Positions 5,830-8,238 of a DNA stretch of 8,238 nucleotides are shown one piece after another. Where the stretch lies: positions 1 to 8,238 of the forward strand of contig CAYYZW010000339.1 of the NCBI GenBank assembly GCA_964476375.1, written 5' to 3'. The notes under the pieces were generated by a model. The model was not told the origin of the DNA and made no database searches. It saw nothing but the letters and a program-made list of their open reading frames with translations. Origin of the DNA: SAT2750 sp964476375 (GTDB taxonomy: Bacteria > Planctomycetota > Planctomycetia > Pirellulales > Pirellulaceae). The stretch's first letter is position 1; each line of letters starts with the position of its first letter. The position numbers were made by a program, and so were the translations under genes.

Positions 5830-7566
5830 ATGAAAGCTGCTACTCGATCCCGCACCCTCCTGCTGCTGGCCCTCAGCTGGGGCCTTCTCGCTACAGGTAT
5901 GCTCCAGGCTGCCGAGAGGCCGAATATCCTCTTTATCGCCATGGACGACCTGAATGACTGGGTCGGCTGCCTGGGCGGACACCCCCAGTCGATCACGCCC
6001 AACCTGGACCGTCTGGCCGAGAGCGGTGTGCTGTTTACCAACGCCCATTGCCCCGGCGCCGCGTGTAATCCCTCGCGGACGGCGATCATGACCGGACTCT
6101 CGCCGCATCGCTCGGGACTTTACGCCAACAACCAGAAGATGCGCGAGGTGCTGCCAGATGCAGTCATCCTGCCACAGTACTTCCGTAACCACGGGTACCG
6201 TGCATCCGGCTCCGGGAAAATGCTGCATTACTTTATCGATGCCCGCTCCTGGGACGAGTACTTCCCCAAAAAGGAGACCGAGAATCCTTTCCCGCGGACT
6301 CTCTATCCGGAAAAGCGTCCTGTCAGCCTGCCCCGGGAACCCTGGCAGTACGTGGAAACGGACTGGGCCGCACTGGACGCCAGCGACGAGGAGTTTGGTG
6401 GCGACTGGCTGGTCTCCAAGTGGGTCGGCGAGCAGCTTGCCGTGGAGCATGACAAGCCGTTTTTTCTGGCCTGCGGCATTTACCGTCCCCACGAACCATG
6501 GTTCGTCCCCGCCAGGTACTTTGAACCGTTCCCGCTTGACAGGATCCAGCTGCCCCCTGGATACAAGGAGGATGACCTCGAGGATCTTCCACCCGAGGGC
6601 CAGCGACGCGGCCCGAACCGTTACTTTGCCCACATCCGCGCCCACCAGCAATGGAAGAACGCTATCCAGGGTTACCTGGCGTCGATCCACTTTGCCGATG
6701 CCATGCTGGGACGGGTCCTGGACGCACTGGAGCAGGGCCCCAACCGGGACAACACCGTCGTCGTCCTCTGGAGCGATCATGGCTGGCACCTGGGAGAGAA
6801 ACAGCACTGGCAGAAGTTCACCGCCTGGCGCGCCTGCACTCGTGTTCCGCTGATGATCAGGGTGCCACCGGGCATCGCACCTGGCCTTCCATCCGGAACG
6901 CGGACCGGTACGGTCTGCAACCGGCCGGTGAACCTGCTCAGCCTCTACCCCACCCTTCTGAAGCTCGCCGGACTCCCTGGCGAGAGAACCAACGACGGCC
7001 CCAGCCTGGTACCGCTGCTCAAAAAACCCCGCAGCAGGTGGGACCATGTTTCCATTACTCACCTCGCCTCGCCTGGCAACTTTGGGCTGAGTGCCCAGGA
7101 CTGGCGTTACATTCACTACGCCAGTGGAGACGAGGAACTCTACCACATCTCGGCCGACCCCTACGAATGGAACAACCTGGCAGCGGATGAAAAATACGCG
7201 AGGCAGCTCGCCACGCTCCGCAGCCAGGGTCCCGACGAGTTCGCCCCGTTCGTCAAGCCCCAGCTCAGTTCACTCCCCGCGCTGACCTGGAAACCGGCCG
7301 CCGATCAATCGGCACCACCTTCCAACCCAAAGGGAAATACTTTCGAAGTGGTGTTTATTAACCGCCGCGCCGCGCCGGTGGCGTTGTTCTGGATGGATCC
7401 CCAGGGCCAGCCCCGACCCTATGGCATCATCGCCCCCGGCACAATAAAACGTCAGTCCACCCGGCCCGGTGCTGTCTGGCGACTGGCCCAGCCCGACGGA
7501 GGTAAGCCACTGGGCCACTTCACCGTCGGAGACCGACCGGCACGCGCCGTGATTCCCCCGAAATAA
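5830..7566 (+). CDS. Secreted iduronate-2-sulfatase-like sulfatase with a C-terminal VHL-like beta domain
   Basis: A 578-residue arylsulfatase-superfamily enzyme that hydrolyses sulfate esters, probably of a carbohydrate. A Sec signal (about 1-28, ending LQAA) precedes the catalytic domain. The signature C79-N-P-S-R83 with G89 marks the cysteine that a formylglycine-generating enzyme must convert. D39-D40 (AMDD) and D316-H317 (WSDHGWHLGEKQHW) are the expected metal ligands, and K324 is a typical sulfate-binding lysine. YRPHEPWFVP (218-227) and the SDHGWHLGE block are typical of the iduronate-2-sulfatase-like branch; the actual substrate may differ. The sulfatase fold ends near residue 460. 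A Pro-rich linker follows, then residues 503-572 resemble the pVHL beta domain (see the separate entry). The start ATG has AAGGG at 5819-5823 six bases upstream; an overlapping ATG at 5826 is in another frame. It is followed after 27 bp by a second sulfatase, suggesting co-transcription. A long open frame on the opposite strand is judged a shadow. Confidence 0.95.
   Translation: MKAATRSRTLLLLALSWGLLATGMLQAAERPNILFIAMDDLNDWVGCLGGHPQSITPNLDRLAESGVLFTNAHCPGAACNPSRTAIMTGLSPHRSGLYANNQKMREVLPDAVILPQYFRNHGYRASGSGKMLHYFIDARSWDEYFPKKETENPFPRTLYPEKRPVSLPREPWQYVETDWAALDASDEEFGGDWLVSKWVGEQLAVEHDKPFFLACGIYRPHEPWFVPARYFEPFPLDRIQLPPGYKEDDLEDLPPEGQRRGPNRYFAHIRAHQQWKNAIQGYLASIHFADAMLGRVLDALEQGPNRDNTVVVLWSDHGWHLGEKQHWQKFTAWRACTRVPLMIRVPPGIAPGLPSGTRTGTVCNRPVNLLSLYPTLLKLAGLPGERTNDGPSLVPLLKKPRSRWDHVSITHLASPGNFGLSAQDWRYIHYASGDEELYHISADPYEWNNLAADEKYARQLATLRSQGPDEFAPFVKPQLSSLPALTWKPAADQSAPPSNPKGNTFEVVFINRRAAPVALFWMDPQGQPRPYGIIAPGTIKRQSTRPGAVWRLAQPDGGKPLGHFTVGDRPARAVIPPK
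7336..7548 (+). other. VHL-like beta domain encoded at the C-terminus of the first sulfatase
   Basis: Residues about 503-572 align, without gaps over V507-L552, with human pVHL residues 74-119 (recalled from memory). Matching landmarks are V-x-F-x-N-R at the start, W521 (pVHL W88), G526 and P528, P530-Y531 (P97-Y98), P536-G537-T538 (P103-G104-T105), R541 (R108), G547 (G114) and W550 (W117). In pVHL, W88, Y98, S111, H115 and W117 line the hydroxyproline pocket. Here the three aromatics are kept, S111 falls on T544 (with S543 adjacent) and H115 falls on A548. No counterpart of the pVHL alpha domain (elongin-binding) is present, as expected for an exported bacterial protein. Its role is unknown; a small binding module that positions the sulfatase on a substrate is the natural inference. 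Confidence 0.75.
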
Positions 7567-7593
7567 CCCAGTGAAAAATACGGAGTTTTCAAG

Positions 7594-8238
7594 ATGGCCG
7601 TTGCACCTCTCCTTCACCCCCGCCGGTTCCCTTGGGTGATCACCCTGTTCCTTGCTTTTTCCCCCCTGGCAGCCCGTGCCCAGGCCGAGGATTCCACAGC
7701 ACCGAACATTCTTTTCATCTTTTCCGACGATCATGCCATCAAGTCCATTTCGGCCTATGGCGGGCCACTCGCCGAGGTCGCTCCCACGCCCCATATCGAC
7801 CAGCTTGCCCGCCAGGGTGCCGTGATGCTTAATTCCTTCTGCGGGAACTCCATCTGTGGCCCCTCCCGCGCCACGATCCTGACCGGCAAGCACAGCCATC
7901 TCAATGGTTTCATGCGCAACACCGGCAGGGGGCTCGACCAGAGCCAGTGGACCGTTTCCAAGGCCCTGCAGAAGGGTGGTTACAACACGGCCGTGATCGG
8001 CAAGTGGCACCTCAAGACCGAGCCACTCGGATTCGACCACTGGGAGATTTTCCCGGGCCAGGGAAACTACTACAACCCCGTCTTTTTACAGATGGACGGG
8101 TCCCGAAAACGCTTTGAGGGATATGCCACGGACCTGACAACCGACAAGGCCCTCGCCTGGCTCGACAGCCGGGATACCAGCAAACCCTTCTTCCTGATGT
8201 GCCAACACAAGGCCCCCCACCGCACCTTCGCCCCGGCC
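7594..8238 (+). CDS. Secreted sulfatase, N-acetylglucosamine-6-sulfatase/mucin-desulfating-like (partial, 3' end outside window)
   Basis: The first 215 residues of a second sulfatase, open to the right edge. A Sec signal (about 1-31; RRFPWVITLFLAFSPLAARA) is followed by the metal-binding FSDDH (D45-D46), the signature C88-G-P-S-R92 with LTG at 96-98 (cysteine type, needing formylglycine conversion), GKWHL (K137, H139) and QHKAPHR (H205, K206, H209). IGKWHLKTEPLGFDHW and PGQGNYYNP are typical of the bacterial sulfatases often annotated as N-acetylglucosamine-6-sulfatase or mucin-desulfating; exact subfamily and substrate are inference. It is clearly a different subfamily from the upstream gene, so the two probably remove different sulfates from one polymer. 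GGAG at 7582-7585, eight bases before the ATG, supports this start. The 27-bp gap after the first sulfatase has no terminator, implying one transcript. The distal metal ligands (DH/N motif) lie outside the window. Confidence 0.95.
   Translation, partial: MAVAPLLHPRRFPWVITLFLAFSPLAARAQAEDSTAPNILFIFSDDHAIKSISAYGGPLAEVAPTPHIDQLARQGAVMLNSFCGNSICGPSRATILTGKHSHLNGFMRNTGRGLDQSQWTVSKALQKGGYNTAVIGKWHLKTEPLGFDHWEIFPGQGNYYNPVFLQMDGSRKRFEGYATDLTTDKALAWLDSRDTSKPFFLMCQHKAPHRTFAPA

Noticed and set aside
5635..7146. 503-codon open frame on the minus strand, opposite the first sulfatase
   Set aside because: It is antisense to a gene with all sulfatase motifs and a signal peptide, has a composition typical of a high-GC shadow frame, shows no recognisable domain, and would also overlap the start of the phosphoesterase gene.
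7270..8040. 256-codon minus-strand open frame spanning the two sulfatase genes
   Set aside because: It crosses the intergenic gap between two clear sulfatases and has no recognisable motif; judged a shadow frame.

Overview
The window looks like accessory DNA from a Planctomycetota bacterium; a Verrucomicrobiota or Lentisphaerota origin is the main alternative. The reasons are the DUF1592 plus DUF1552 gene pair (a planctomycete-type multidomain cytochrome and its Tat-exported partner), two adjacent cysteine-type sulfatases, high GC, and an export signal on every protein whose N-terminus is visible. No tRNA, rRNA, CRISPR array, insertion sequence or phage gene was seen.

Layout. Bases 2-157 (+) hold the last 51 codons of a gene that enters from the left; it ends like a galactose-binding or discoidin-type beta-sandwich. 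Only six bases separate it from the end of a converging minus-strand set. Read from right to left, that set is a Tat-exported metallophosphoesterase (5689-4661), a large secreted c-type cytochrome protein with DUF1587/1595/1592/1588/1585 modules (4597-1511), and a DUF1552 protein (1507-164). The last two are 3 bp apart and almost certainly co-transcribed; the phosphoesterase lies 63 bp upstream. A 140-bp divergent intergenic region (5690-5829) carries candidate promoters in both directions and a short inverted repeat. To its right, on the plus strand, are an iduronate-2-sulfatase-like sulfatase (5830-7566) and, 27 bp later, the first 215 codons of a second sulfatase of a different subfamily (7594 to the window edge).

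Taken together, this is probably an exported system for dismantling a sulfated, possibly also phosphorylated, polysaccharide or glycoprotein. The sulfatases remove sulfate esters, the phosphoesterase a phosphate ester, and the DUF1592/DUF1552 pair performs a still undefined, heme-dependent step. The substrate cannot be read from the sequence.

The most striking observation is the C-terminus of the first sulfatase. After a Pro-rich linker, residues ~503-572 align without gaps, over about 45 residues, with the beta domain of the human von Hippel-Lindau tumour suppressor (pVHL). The aromatic residues of the hydroxyproline pocket (W88, Y98, W117) are retained as W521, Y531 and W550, while H115 is replaced by Ala. 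This points to a sulfatase carrying a VHL-type recognition module in an exported bacterial enzyme.
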